From positions 16,210-80,209 of the forward strand of contig CAUVKI010000005.1 in assembly GCA_963552605.1 (NCBI GenBank): 64,000 nucleotides of DNA, given 5' to 3'. Of this stretch, positions 34,201-43,671 are shown one piece after another. Each line of letters starts with the position of its first letter. Within the stretch, counting starts at the first letter, position 1. The DNA comes from CAUVKI01 sp963552605. GTDB lineage: Bacteria > Bacillota > Clostridia > Tissierellales > Peptoniphilaceae. Under the pieces are notes generated by a model that worked only from the letters and a program-made list of their open reading frames with translations, was not told the origin of the DNA and did no database searches. A program made the translations under genes and the position numbers.

Positions 34201-37200
34201 GTGGATAGAATAATTTCTGAAAAGAGGTCTGAGTTCGCCGTTGAGGCGAGAGGGCTTTTGAAAAATTTCAGGGAAGATTTGGGCGTGTCAAGATTAGAGA
34301 ATGTCAGGCTCTTAAATGTGTATTATATGGACTGTCACACAAGCGAGGAACTTGAAGCAAGCCTTAGTACAGTGTTTTCCGAACCGTCCGTGGATACAGT
34401 CAAGGTGGGGGATTTTGATATACCGAATGACGCAAGGGTTTTCGGAATGAGATTTCTGCCGGGACAGTATGACCAGAGGGCGGACAGTGCGGAACAGGCT
34501 GTAAGGATATTGACAGGTTCGGAAGTATCGGTGCGCTCGATGAAGGTCTTTATTCTTGAAGGAGAGATTAGTGATGATGAATTTTCCGAAATAAAAAGAT
34601 ATATGATAAATCCCACCGACTCCGAGGAGGCTCCTCTCACAATGCCTTCTTCCTTTAAGGATATGTCGGTTTCAAGAGAAAAAACGGAAGTTTTCACAGG
34701 ATTTAGAACGCTTGACGGCGAAGAACTTAAAAATTTTTCAGACAGACAATCATTGGCTATGTCTTTTGAAGATCTCAAGCTTATACAAAAGTATTATGCC
34801 AATGAAGAGGACAGAGATCCGACAGAAGCCGAGATAAAAATATTTGATACCTATTGGTCGGACCATTGCCGCCACACGACTTTTGAAACGGTTTTGACAA
34901 ATCTTAAATTCTACGGCGCTTCGCCCTTGGCTGACAGCTTTACGGAATATATTTCTCTTAGGGATGAAGTGTATGCAGATAAGCAGCGCCCTATCTCACT
35001 TATGGATATGGCAACCATTGCCGCAAAAGCCCATAGAAAAAGGGGATTGTTGGAAGATCAGGAAATTTCCGGAGAGATAAACGCCTGCTCCGTTGAAATA
35101 GAAACGGATCATAAAGGAGAAAAAGAACCGTGGCTGATGATGTTTAAGAACGAAACTCATAATCACCCGACCGAGATAGAGCCTTTCGGAGGAGCGGCAA
35201 CTTGTCTGGGCGGAGCTATAAGAGATCCCCTTTCCGGAAGAAGCTATGTATATCAGGCGATGAGAATAAGCGGTGCGGCAGACCCTACCGTACCCGTTTC
35301 AAAAACCCGACAGGGAAAAATTCCTCAGTTAAAGCTCACCCGCACCGCCGCAGCGGGATATAGTTCCTATGGCAATCAGATAGGTATCGCAACAGGTTAT
35401 GTAAGAGAATATTATCACCCGGGGTATGAAGCTAAGAGGTTGGAGCTTGGCGCGGTAATCGGTGCGGTTAGAAAGGATATGGTAAGAAGAGAAGAACCCT
35501 CTCCGACAGATGTAGTGCTGCTTTTGGGGGGGAAGACCGGAAGGGACGGACTTGGCGGAGCGGTGGGTTCTTCCAAGAAACAAACCGAAAGTTCAATCGA
35601 AACTTCGGGTGCGGAAGTGCAAAAAGGCAATGCTCCTGAAGAACGAAAGATTTTGAGGCTCTTCAGAAATCCCGATGCCACAAAGCTTATTAAAAAGTGC
35701 AATGACTTCGGTGCCGGAGGGGTGAGCGTTGCAATCGGCGAATTAGCAAGGGGGTTGGATATAGATTTGGACGCCGTTCCCCTGAAATATTCAGGAATAA
35801 CCGCAACGGAGATAGCTATTTCGGAGTCTCAGGAGCGAATGGCAGTAGTGGTTTCAAAAGAGGATTGCGAAAAATTTATATCCCTTGCAAATGAGGAAAA
35901 TCTAAGCGCCGTAAAAGTTGCTCACGTAACGGATTCCGAAAGGCTGAGAATGACCTATAAGGGAGAAGTAATCTGCGATATATCTCGTAAATTTTTAGAT
36001 ACCAACGGAGCCAAAAATACTCAAACTGCAGATTTATCATTTTCCGTTCCTAACAAATACTTTGTTGGAAAAGGTGGAGATATAAAAACTCGGTGGTTTA
36101 ATGCAATATCCGACTTAAATGCAGCTTCTCAAAAAGGACTTAAAGAAAGATTTGATTTTTCCGTTGGAGCCGGAACAGTGTTGGCGCCTCTCGGCGGAAA
36201 ATATCAACTTACGGAAGAAGTGGGTATGGTGAGTAAAATTCCCGTGATTGACGGCGAAACCCGAACCTGTTCGGTAATGGCGGCGGGATTTTATCCTTAT
36301 CTGGGAGAACTTTCAACCTACCATTCGGCAGTTTTTGCCGTGGCGGATTCGGTAGCAAAACTCGCCTGCTACGGAGCGGATCTTTCAAGAATACGACTGT
36401 CTTTCCAAGAGTATTTCGGAAAGCTCAAAGATAATCCGAAAAAATGGGGAGAGGTTTCAGCAGCGCTCTTGGGAGCTTTGACAGCGCAGATGAGTTTGGG
36501 AACTCCCTCCATAGGCGGAAAGGATTCGATGAGCGGCACTTTTGAGGATTTGGACGTTCCTCCCACATTTGTTTCTTTCGCCGCCTCAACTTCCGAACTC
36601 TCTAAAATCACAACGGCTTCTCTGCAAGGCGGGGGAAGTTCGCTATACCTTTTGGAAACCAATTTGAATGAATTTCTTTTGCCCGATTTTGATTTACTTA
36701 AAAGAAACCTCAAGCTTATATCCGACGGAAAGTTTAAATCCGTTTCCACTGTTAGAAACGGAGGAATTGCGGAAACTCTTTCCAATATGGCATTCGGAAA
36801 TATGATAGGTTTTTCGCTGGATATTTCGGAGGAAAAACTTTTTATTCCCATGGTCGGCTCGTTTATAGTTGAAAGCGACGAAGATTTGGGAGATGGCTTC
36901 ATAAAAATAGGGGAAACCTCAGATGACGGAATTATTCACTATAAAGATTTGAACATCTCGCTTGAAGAATTGAAAAAAATATGGGAAGCTCCGTTGGAGG
37001 GTGTGTTTTTATCAAAAGAAAATGAAGATAAAAGGGAGGTTAAAACCCTTTCTTATGACAAAAAAGTTTTTATAAAAGGAGAAAGCTTTGCAAAACCCAA
37101 GGTGCTTATAACCGCTTTTTCGGGTACAAACTCTGAGTATGATTCCAAAAATGCCTTTGACCGTGCAGGAGCTCAAACCGAAATATTTTTATTCAAAAAC

Positions 37201-37890
37201 CGTACTGCTTCCGACATAGAACAATCCGTCAAAAAGCTTTCCGAAAAAATAAAAAGCTCTCAAATTGTTATGATTCCGGGAGGTTTCAGTGCCGGAGACG
37301 AACCCGAGGGGTCTGCAAAATTCATTGCAACCTGCTTTAGAAATCCCGGAATAAAGGAAGCTTTGAATTATCAGTTTAATGAAAAGAAAGGGTTGATACT
37401 TGGGATTTGCAACGGATTTCAAACTTTGATTAAGCTCGGACTTCTTCCTTATGGAAAGATTTCCGCACTTGATGAAAATTCTCCTACCCTGACTTATAAT
37501 TCAATAGGTCATCATCAAGCCGTTATGGTGAATGTTAGAATATCCTCGAACATTTCCCCTTGGTATGCAAAAATGAATTTGGGAGAAGTTTATAAAATGC
37601 CAATAAGCCACGGTGAGGGAAGATTTATTTCAAACGACTTGCTTATGAAAGAACTGATAGCCGACGGACAAATAGCGTCGCAATATGTGGATTTTGACGA
37701 CAATGCCACTATGGATATAAATTTCAACCCCAACGGATCTCTTATGGCTGTCGAAGCTTTGACGGATAAAACCGGAAGAATTTTGGGAAAGATGGGTCAC
37801 TCCGAGAGAATAACCTACGGCACTTATAAAAATATTCCGAATGTAGAACCTCAGCCGATATTTTTGGGAGGAGTGGAATATTTTTCATAA
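34201..37890 (+). CDS. purL: Phosphoribosylformylglycinamidine synthase, single-chain PurL
   Basis: Converts FGAR, glutamine and ATP to FGAM in purine synthesis. It has 1229 aa from the GTG at 34201 after GGAGG (34189-34193); an in-frame opening to 34168 overlaps the promoter. Order: PurS-like N-terminal domain (about 1-150), linker with FDTYWSDHCRHTTFET, two AIR-synthase-type halves with FKNETHNHPTEIEPFGGAATC, and a C-terminal glutamine amidotransferase (about 955-1229) with nucleophile Cys in GICNGFQ and His in SHGEGRF. This is the large fused form found in Proteobacteria and many Clostridia, not the split purSLQ of Bacillus. No other pur gene is nearby. Confidence 0.96.
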   Translation: MDRIISEKRSEFAVEARGLLKNFREDLGVSRLENVRLLNVYYMDCHTSEELEASLSTVFSEPSVDTVKVGDFDIPNDARVFGMRFLPGQYDQRADSAEQAVRILTGSEVSVRSMKVFILEGEISDDEFSEIKRYMINPTDSEEAPLTMPSSFKDMSVSREKTEVFTGFRTLDGEELKNFSDRQSLAMSFEDLKLIQKYYANEEDRDPTEAEIKIFDTYWSDHCRHTTFETVLTNLKFYGASPLADSFTEYISLRDEVYADKQRPISLMDMATIAAKAHRKRGLLEDQEISGEINACSVEIETDHKGEKEPWLMMFKNETHNHPTEIEPFGGAATCLGGAIRDPLSGRSYVYQAMRISGAADPTVPVSKTRQGKIPQLKLTRTAAAGYSSYGNQIGIATGYVREYYHPGYEAKRLELGAVIGAVRKDMVRREEPSPTDVVLLLGGKTGRDGLGGAVGSSKKQTESSIETSGAEVQKGNAPEERKILRLFRNPDATKLIKKCNDFGAGGVSVAIGELARGLDIDLDAVPLKYSGITATEIAISESQERMAVVVSKEDCEKFISLANEENLSAVKVAHVTDSERLRMTYKGEVICDISRKFLDTNGAKNTQTADLSFSVPNKYFVGKGGDIKTRWFNAISDLNAASQKGLKERFDFSVGAGTVLAPLGGKYQLTEEVGMVSKIPVIDGETRTCSVMAAGFYPYLGELSTYHSAVFAVADSVAKLACYGADLSRIRLSFQEYFGKLKDNPKKWGEVSAALLGALTAQMSLGTPSIGGKDSMSGTFEDLDVPPTFVSFAASTSELSKITTASLQGGGSSLYLLETNLNEFLLPDFDLLKRNLKLISDGKFKSVSTVRNGGIAETLSNMAFGNMIGFSLDISEEKLFIPMVGSFIVESDEDLGDGFIKIGETSDDGIIHYKDLNISLEELKKIWEAPLEGVFLSKENEDKREVKTLSYDKKVFIKGESFAKPKVLITAFSGTNSEYDSKNAFDRAGAQTEIFLFKNRTASDIEQSVKKLSEKIKSSQIVMIPGGFSAGDEPEGSAKFIATCFRNPGIKEALNYQFNEKKGLILGICNGFQTLIKLGLLPYGKISALDENSPTLTYNSIGHHQAVMVNVRISSNISPWYAKMNLGEVYKMPISHGEGRFISNDLLMKELIADGQIASQYVDFDDNATMDINFNPNGSLMAVEALTDKTGRILGKMGHSERITYGTYKNIPNVEPQPIFLGGVEYFS

Positions 37891-37899
37891 ATAAAAAAG

Positions 37900-37943
37900 A
37901 GAATTGCAAGATGATTTCGATATCATAATGCAATTCTTTTTTT
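37900..37943 (+). terminator. Intrinsic terminator after purL
   Basis: Outer stem AGAATTGCA (37900-37908) with TGCAATTCT (37929-37937) and an inner ATGAT/ATCAT pair, then eight T. Confidence 0.88.
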
Positions 37944-38074
37944 TATTCCGTAAGACATATTAAAAAAAACTGTCGGAAGTTTTTTTGACTTGTTTGATTG
38001 ATTGGTATAGGTTAGGTGTGATTGCTTATTTTTTTTTAACTAAGTGAAATAAAAAAGTATGAATGGCTTAATTG

Positions 38075-38083
38075 TGATATACT
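38075..38083 (+). promoter_or_regulatory. Extended -10 promoter for the giant surface operon
   Basis: TTG-TGA-TATACT: TG at 38075-38076 and TATACT at 38078-38083, 30 bp before the start. The -35 region is weak. It is the only promoter candidate seen for the four genes to 53679. Confidence 0.55.
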
Positions 38084-38112
38084 TATTGGGAATAACTTGT
38101 GGGAGGTTTTTT

Positions 38113-41100
38113 ATGCGTAAAAAAATTATCAGTTGGATCTTGTTGATTGCAATTTTTTTGGGGAGTTTTCCCTCTTACGCGAAAATTGAAGTCAGAGGAG
38201 GAAACTATGTGAGCGAAAAGGATCTTTTGGAGGGAACTTATCCTTCAAAAAATCAGGCGGATATTGAGCTCCGTCCTATAATAACTCTTTCGCTCAAAAA
38301 GCCCTATGTTCTTTCGGACAGGCTGTCCAATAATGACGGAAAAAAGCCGGATACGGAAAAAGTGCTTGAGGAATTTAAAGCGAATACTTTTCTGGATAAA
38401 AAAAATATTGGAGAATACTTTGATGAAGAGGGATTGAAAAGGGGAGTGCGTCTGGTTGACGGCAGCAGGGAGATTGTGTTGGACTTTAGGTATGCAAAAT
38501 CTTCTCTGCTTCAAAACAAAGACTATGCCTTGGAAATTTCTATGAATTGCCTTAATCTCAAAAATGAGGAAACCCGAACCGATTTGGTGAATTATATTCT
38601 TGCCTCGACATATACCAATCGCAGCAAGATTTCCATAAATTTCAAAACCGGAATGAGAAGTGAATTGTCGCCGAAAGTCAGTGTGAAAGCGGACGGGAAA
38701 GAAATTTTTGCGGGAGATAAGGGAATTAACCCCGCAGTGAAAGAAATCGAAGCGAATGTGAATAACCCCGAGTTTTATATAAACCCGTCCTATCTGAACG
38801 GCGAAAAGGTCTTAGGAGTCAAGCTTTTTTACAAACAGGACGGTGTTGAAAAAGAACTTACCAAGGCAAAGTTCTATTGCGAAAAGAGCGGAGATATTCC
38901 CAAAAAAGTGAAGATTCAAATTAACGGGGGCGGTGCGGACTCCGAGCAGCTTATGGAGAACACGCACTATTATATAAATTTCCCAAAAGATTTCTTTCAG
39001 GAAAAGGGAGGGGATCGTTCAAAGGAAGTTAAGTTTAATTTTGCCACCGGTTCTTATGATGGTGTTGTGAAAGACATAATTATCCCTAAAGAACGGGTTA
39101 AAGGGCAGCTGATTGATTTTGAAAAAGACGAGATTACGCTCTTTTTCCTTGACGAAATCGTTCTCAATCCTTCTGCAGTTCTGAAGCCTGAATATTATTT
39201 TTCGGTTGAAGAAAATCCTGTAGACGGAGGCAGCGGAAATAAGATTGATGTCAACAGATTTTCATTTTCCGCAATTGGAAATAAACTCATCATAAAAAAG
39301 AAAGCAAATGTCGGAGGAAGCACCTCGCCGGACATAGACTTAAACGACACCAAATCATATAAGATAAGCATTGAACCGAATGCCGTATATCTTCTTTCTT
39401 CTGCGGAGTATGAGAAATATGACGGACTGAAGATTTATAACGGCTATGTGGAAGAAACTTGTAAAAACAAAAATTACATCTTGGAAGTATTGGCGGATTG
39501 GACAAAGAGAGCTGACCCGAAGCTTTCGGATTTATCGGATCTTTCCAAAGTGAAAGATATTGATAGAAATGCTCCGCATTACCCCTTGACTGAGTGGCCC
39601 AAAGTCTTATATGACAGCAAGGGGAATGTGAGTATAGAGTTTGGAGAGAGACGGCTCACCAGAAATCCTATGATTAAAATAAGATTTTCAAAGCCCGTAA
39701 AAGTCAGGGATTTGTCGAAAATAAAGCTTACTTCCGATGCGGAAACCTTTGCCTTGGATAAGGCAAAATCCGTATTTGCGGAGGGAGATTCCCTATATTT
39801 CGATTTGGGGAATTTGCAAAAGGGAAGCAATCTTTTGAGATTCGACACTGCATATAAGGTTATGATTGAAGAAGGAGCTTTGGAGCATAGCGGTAATGAT
39901 TATTCAATAACCAATCCTCAAATAAAGCTAAGCTTCATAACGAGCAGGGAAACTATAGGTTTTAAGCGTCATTGGTCGAGCATTGTTGAAAAGACTCTTT
40001 CAAAATCGATGGACGATCTCACAAAGGTTTGCGACAGTGAAAACCCCGATTCTTCCGGACTTGAGTGGAAACGAACCCAACTTAAACCGGACGGCAGGAT
40101 TTATCTCACCTTTTATGACAACGAAGATAGAAAAGACGACCAGATAAAAGATTTTCTAAAAATCGCAGTTTCGAAAGAGGGGGATCTTTCAAAATATTTC
40201 CGTCTCTACAAAATCCCCAAAGCTGTTAAAAAGATGCAATACGACTCAAACGGCTATTCCGAAAATTCCGACCTGCTGATTGAGTACGATTCAAACGGCA
40301 ATTCCGTGGGCGGAGCTGAAGAAGAAGTGCCGATAGAGTCCGTAGAATTGAAAGATAATGCGATTGCGATTAAACCCAAGCATAATCTGCTTCCGTATAA
40401 TGCGTATAGAATAAGACTTGACGACCTTTCATTGATCAGAGTGGGAAGCAATGACACCAAAGAAGAGTCGGAACCTTTTCGCACTCTTTCAGAGCCTATA
40501 AACGATATTATCTGGACAGCGGCGGACGGAACGGTTAAATCTCTCTCTCCCGTGAGGATTTCAGATGAAAAGGAGATTAAAAACGAAAAATCACCTCTTG
40601 GGTCTGAAAGCACGGAGGGCGAAAGTTTTTCGTATGCGGAGGAATTGTCAAGCGGGAAAGATACGGCGTTTGTGTTGGGAGGAACTCGTAAGTATTCGCC
40701 GTCTTCACCTATTAGGATTCCTATGAATGACAGAATTGTTATCAATCCTTGTTTGATGGACAGGGAATGGACTGAGCTGTTCGTCCTCGAGTACGGATAT
40801 TACACCGTAAAGGATAATGAAACGACCAACCCCTATGGAAAGAAGAGCGGGAGAAACGAATTTATAGCTCAAGGCACAATTCCCATTTCAAAAATCGGAA
40901 TAGAAGAAAGAGTAGTCGGAAACGGTAAAGAGAAACGCTCTACCCTTATTGTCTATCCGTCCGGTACTTTGAAATCGGGTATGGATCATAGGCTCAGATT
41001 GAAACTCTACAACCCCAAAGAGGACAAAAAGAGAAATTTGAAATCCGATAAACTCCAATCTCCGATTAAGTCAAGGGCGGGTGCCGAAATGACGGGAAAG

Positions 41101-43668
41101 GACGGAAAAATAAGCGAGTGGACATTTTATTTCTCCGTAGAAGGCAGCAAGCAGTCTCAAGACGGTGCGGGAATTTATGAATTTGAGTTGAGATTTCCTG
41201 ACAGGTCGGGGAGATACAATGAAGAATATCAGGGAAAAATCCTCTACAAAAATAAAAAGCTCTATTATTACGGAGAGCTTAGAGAATTGTTGAAAATTGT
41301 GGAAGACAGCCGAACGGAAGCTGTAAATAAGGGTGAGTATTACTTTAAACTTCCAAAGGTTAAAATATACGGCTTTAATTTCACGGAGAACATAGATAAG
41401 CTTGAGCTTGTCGGAGATAACGGAAAGACTATAACCATAGATAACGGCAAGAAAGTTAATGTGCATACCGAAAGCGGTGAAAAGCTAAGTGTTAATCCTT
41501 TGAAATTCGATAACACTTCAATGATTGAGGGCTATATTCCCATCGAAGCTTTAAGACAGATGATTTGGGAAGAGGGAGAAAACTTTGCAAGAAAGAATAT
41601 GCAGGGCATTTATGATGTCAAGGTATCGTTTAGAAATTCAGGAACGGCAACGGGAAAATCCTCTCCCGAAAAATTTTTCTTCGGTATAGTTGACCGTCCG
41701 TATGCGATTGACTCCTATCCCAAGAGCGGTGCACAGTATTTGGACGTGGAAACGATGAAACCCGGTAAAGCCACAAGCGTTTACATTCTCAATCAAAAGG
41801 ACAGAACCGGTGTGGATTCGGGTCTGTCAAATGCACTTAGGGATATTCTTTCGAAATTTTCCGAAAGAATTGTTGAGGCTTATAACAACTATGTGGAGGA
41901 ATATAACTCTTCAAACAGCGACAAGCTCAGCACTACAACCGGCAGAGCATATTTGGATTTTTTGGTTAAGGAATTGCTTGGCGTTTCAAAGAGCAGTTCA
42001 AAGATAAACACTCTTAAAGATATTTTAAATACTCCCTACACCGCGGAAAATGTCAGAGGAGTTGAGGGAAAGATTGCTTCTCTCATAGATACCGACAATT
42101 CCATAACCGACAGAGATAAGCTGATTGAAGAAAGGCTCAGGGCAAGAGATAAAAACGAAAGAGAGAAGAAATTTTTCTATTTCTATAAGTTTTCAAAGCA
42201 GGAGCAAAGAGAGGATCATAATTCGTTCTCGGAGCTTTTTAAACTTCTCGAAAACTATCAGACTCTGAATACGGGAGGAGTTCTTAAAAAAGATAAGGAA
42301 ACTTCGGAAGAAAAGAAATCCGATGTTGCGGGAAATCTTCCGCAGGATACCTATTTTATACAACTTAAGTATAAAGATTTTCTAAATACCATAGCGGCTG
42401 TGGATAAGGCAATCGAGGGAGTTGTGATGTATGACAAAAAAGATCAGTCAAAGACCAATATGGTTGATACTTCCTCTTCGGTTCACTTGGAAAAGGGTTC
42501 GGACGGCAATGTCGTGTTTTGGGTACCGTTAAGCGGAAAACCCGAAGCCGGCAAGACCTATGAAGTCGTGGTGGAAGAAAACAAGCTTTCAGAATACAGA
42601 CTCGATGGAAAGCACGGAATGCCCGAAAGATACAGCAGACTCGGAAATTATAAGACGGTATTTGAATTTAGCACGAATATAATTCCGAAGCACGAAAGAT
42701 TATATGAGGGTTCGGTGCCGGAAGATTATAATCCCGCATATCCGATTGCAATGGATATGGACGTGAAAGAACTTGAGAGGAAGCATTGGAAGATATTCGA
42801 CACCACATCGGTTTATTTCAGAGATGTTTTGGGGAGAATTTTTGTCCCCGACAGGATCGTTATAAGAAAGAGTGATGAAGATAAAGATGCGTTGGTAAGG
42901 CTCTATATATTCCTTCCTGCCAATCCGAGACTTCAAAAGGGACTATATGACATCATCCTTTCAAATACCAAGCTGAAAAAAAGCGAATATTCCGAAGAAT
43001 TGGTGTATGGAGTATTCTCAGTGGTTCCGAGGGGGGAAATTCCTCCAAATGAAGTCTTTTGGTTCAAACGAAAAGACGATAAGCTTGAGGTGGAGAAGTT
43101 AAAGAATAAGAGTGATGACACCGTAAGGGTCATCAAGCCCGACTCTCTTGATAAAGAGGGAGTGAAAACCTCCTATGATAATTTTGAAATAGATTTGGAG
43201 AAACTTACAGGCTCAAGTTCTCAAAAGAGGTTGGTTGAGTTTCCTTCGGGACAATATCAAAAGCTTACCGTCTCGTCCAAGGAGGGCAGGGCGGAATTTT
43301 CCTCCGTATCAAAAAATTCCCTAAAGAAAGTGTGCTGCAATCTGGAGTCAAGGTTAAAGGATAAGACAAGTCTTTTCCTCTATATAGGAGAAGTGTCTCA
43401 AGGGGAACAGTTGCACTTGAAGAAGAAACTTAAAGGAAATACGATCAAATCCAAATTTTTCTCCATTTCCGATGAAAATTTTGATTTTGAGCTTTTGACG
43501 GTTTCTCTGAAATATTCAGGCGAAGCGGACGAAAAATATAAGATTTATCGTTACGATGAGGAAGAAAGAATTTTTAAGGCTCTTGAAACAAAACTTGATT
43601 CACTTACTAAGAGAGCCGTTGCTCTCTCGGATAAGGGAGGCATATTTGTGGTGGTAAAAGAGAGGTAG
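38113..43668 (+). CDS. Giant secreted surface protein with probable repeated SbsA/Ig-like domains
   Basis: A 1851-aa exported protein. The ATG at 38113 follows GGGAGG (38101-38106), and the signal peptide ends near SYAKIE (about residue 23). Repeated segments of the type IRFSKPVKVRDLSKIKL, ITLFFLDEIVLNPSAVL and YRIRLDDL resemble SbsA-type Ig domains (structural, often in S-layer and adhesin proteins). A lysine-rich, helix-prone region lies near 1320-1430 (EERLRARDKNEREKK). The C-terminal 120 residues form a beta-rich tail ending FVVVKER. No LPXTG, SLH or membrane anchor is seen. The next gene starts after only 3 nt. It is probably a structural or adhesive surface component; no specific family is recognised. 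Confidence 0.75.
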   Translation: MRKKIISWILLIAIFLGSFPSYAKIEVRGGNYVSEKDLLEGTYPSKNQADIELRPIITLSLKKPYVLSDRLSNNDGKKPDTEKVLEEFKANTFLDKKNIGEYFDEEGLKRGVRLVDGSREIVLDFRYAKSSLLQNKDYALEISMNCLNLKNEETRTDLVNYILASTYTNRSKISINFKTGMRSELSPKVSVKADGKEIFAGDKGINPAVKEIEANVNNPEFYINPSYLNGEKVLGVKLFYKQDGVEKELTKAKFYCEKSGDIPKKVKIQINGGGADSEQLMENTHYYINFPKDFFQEKGGDRSKEVKFNFATGSYDGVVKDIIIPKERVKGQLIDFEKDEITLFFLDEIVLNPSAVLKPEYYFSVEENPVDGGSGNKIDVNRFSFSAIGNKLIIKKKANVGGSTSPDIDLNDTKSYKISIEPNAVYLLSSAEYEKYDGLKIYNGYVEETCKNKNYILEVLADWTKRADPKLSDLSDLSKVKDIDRNAPHYPLTEWPKVLYDSKGNVSIEFGERRLTRNPMIKIRFSKPVKVRDLSKIKLTSDAETFALDKAKSVFAEGDSLYFDLGNLQKGSNLLRFDTAYKVMIEEGALEHSGNDYSITNPQIKLSFITSRETIGFKRHWSSIVEKTLSKSMDDLTKVCDSENPDSSGLEWKRTQLKPDGRIYLTFYDNEDRKDDQIKDFLKIAVSKEGDLSKYFRLYKIPKAVKKMQYDSNGYSENSDLLIEYDSNGNSVGGAEEEVPIESVELKDNAIAIKPKHNLLPYNAYRIRLDDLSLIRVGSNDTKEESEPFRTLSEPINDIIWTAADGTVKSLSPVRISDEKEIKNEKSPLGSESTEGESFSYAEELSSGKDTAFVLGGTRKYSPSSPIRIPMNDRIVINPCLMDREWTELFVLEYGYYTVKDNETTNPYGKKSGRNEFIAQGTIPISKIGIEERVVGNGKEKRSTLIVYPSGTLKSGMDHRLRLKLYNPKEDKKRNLKSDKLQSPIKSRAGAEMTGKDGKISEWTFYFSVEGSKQSQDGAGIYEFELRFPDRSGRYNEEYQGKILYKNKKLYYYGELRELLKIVEDSRTEAVNKGEYYFKLPKVKIYGFNFTENIDKLELVGDNGKTITIDNGKKVNVHTESGEKLSVNPLKFDNTSMIEGYIPIEALRQMIWEEGENFARKNMQGIYDVKVSFRNSGTATGKSSPEKFFFGIVDRPYAIDSYPKSGAQYLDVETMKPGKATSVYILNQKDRTGVDSGLSNALRDILSKFSERIVEAYNNYVEEYNSSNSDKLSTTTGRAYLDFLVKELLGVSKSSSKINTLKDILNTPYTAENVRGVEGKIASLIDTDNSITDRDKLIEERLRARDKNEREKKFFYFYKFSKQEQREDHNSFSELFKLLENYQTLNTGGVLKKDKETSEEKKSDVAGNLPQDTYFIQLKYKDFLNTIAAVDKAIEGVVMYDKKDQSKTNMVDTSSSVHLEKGSDGNVVFWVPLSGKPEAGKTYEVVVEENKLSEYRLDGKHGMPERYSRLGNYKTVFEFSTNIIPKHERLYEGSVPEDYNPAYPIAMDMDVKELERKHWKIFDTTSVYFRDVLGRIFVPDRIVIRKSDEDKDALVRLYIFLPANPRLQKGLYDIILSNTKLKKSEYSEELVYGVFSVVPRGEIPPNEVFWFKRKDDKLEVEKLKNKSDDTVRVIKPDSLDKEGVKTSYDNFEIDLEKLTGSSSQKRLVEFPSGQYQKLTVSSKEGRAEFSSVSKNSLKKVCCNLESRLKDKTSLFLYIGEVSQGEQLHLKKKLKGNTIKSKFFSISDENFDFELLTVSLKYSGEADEKYKIYRYDEEERIFKALETKLDSLTKRAVALSDKGGIFVVVKER

Positions 43669-43671
43669 AAG

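Noticed and set aside
36369..36902. Antisense frame inside purL
   Set aside because: The Ser/Pro-rich product mirrors purL codon usage; no start signals.
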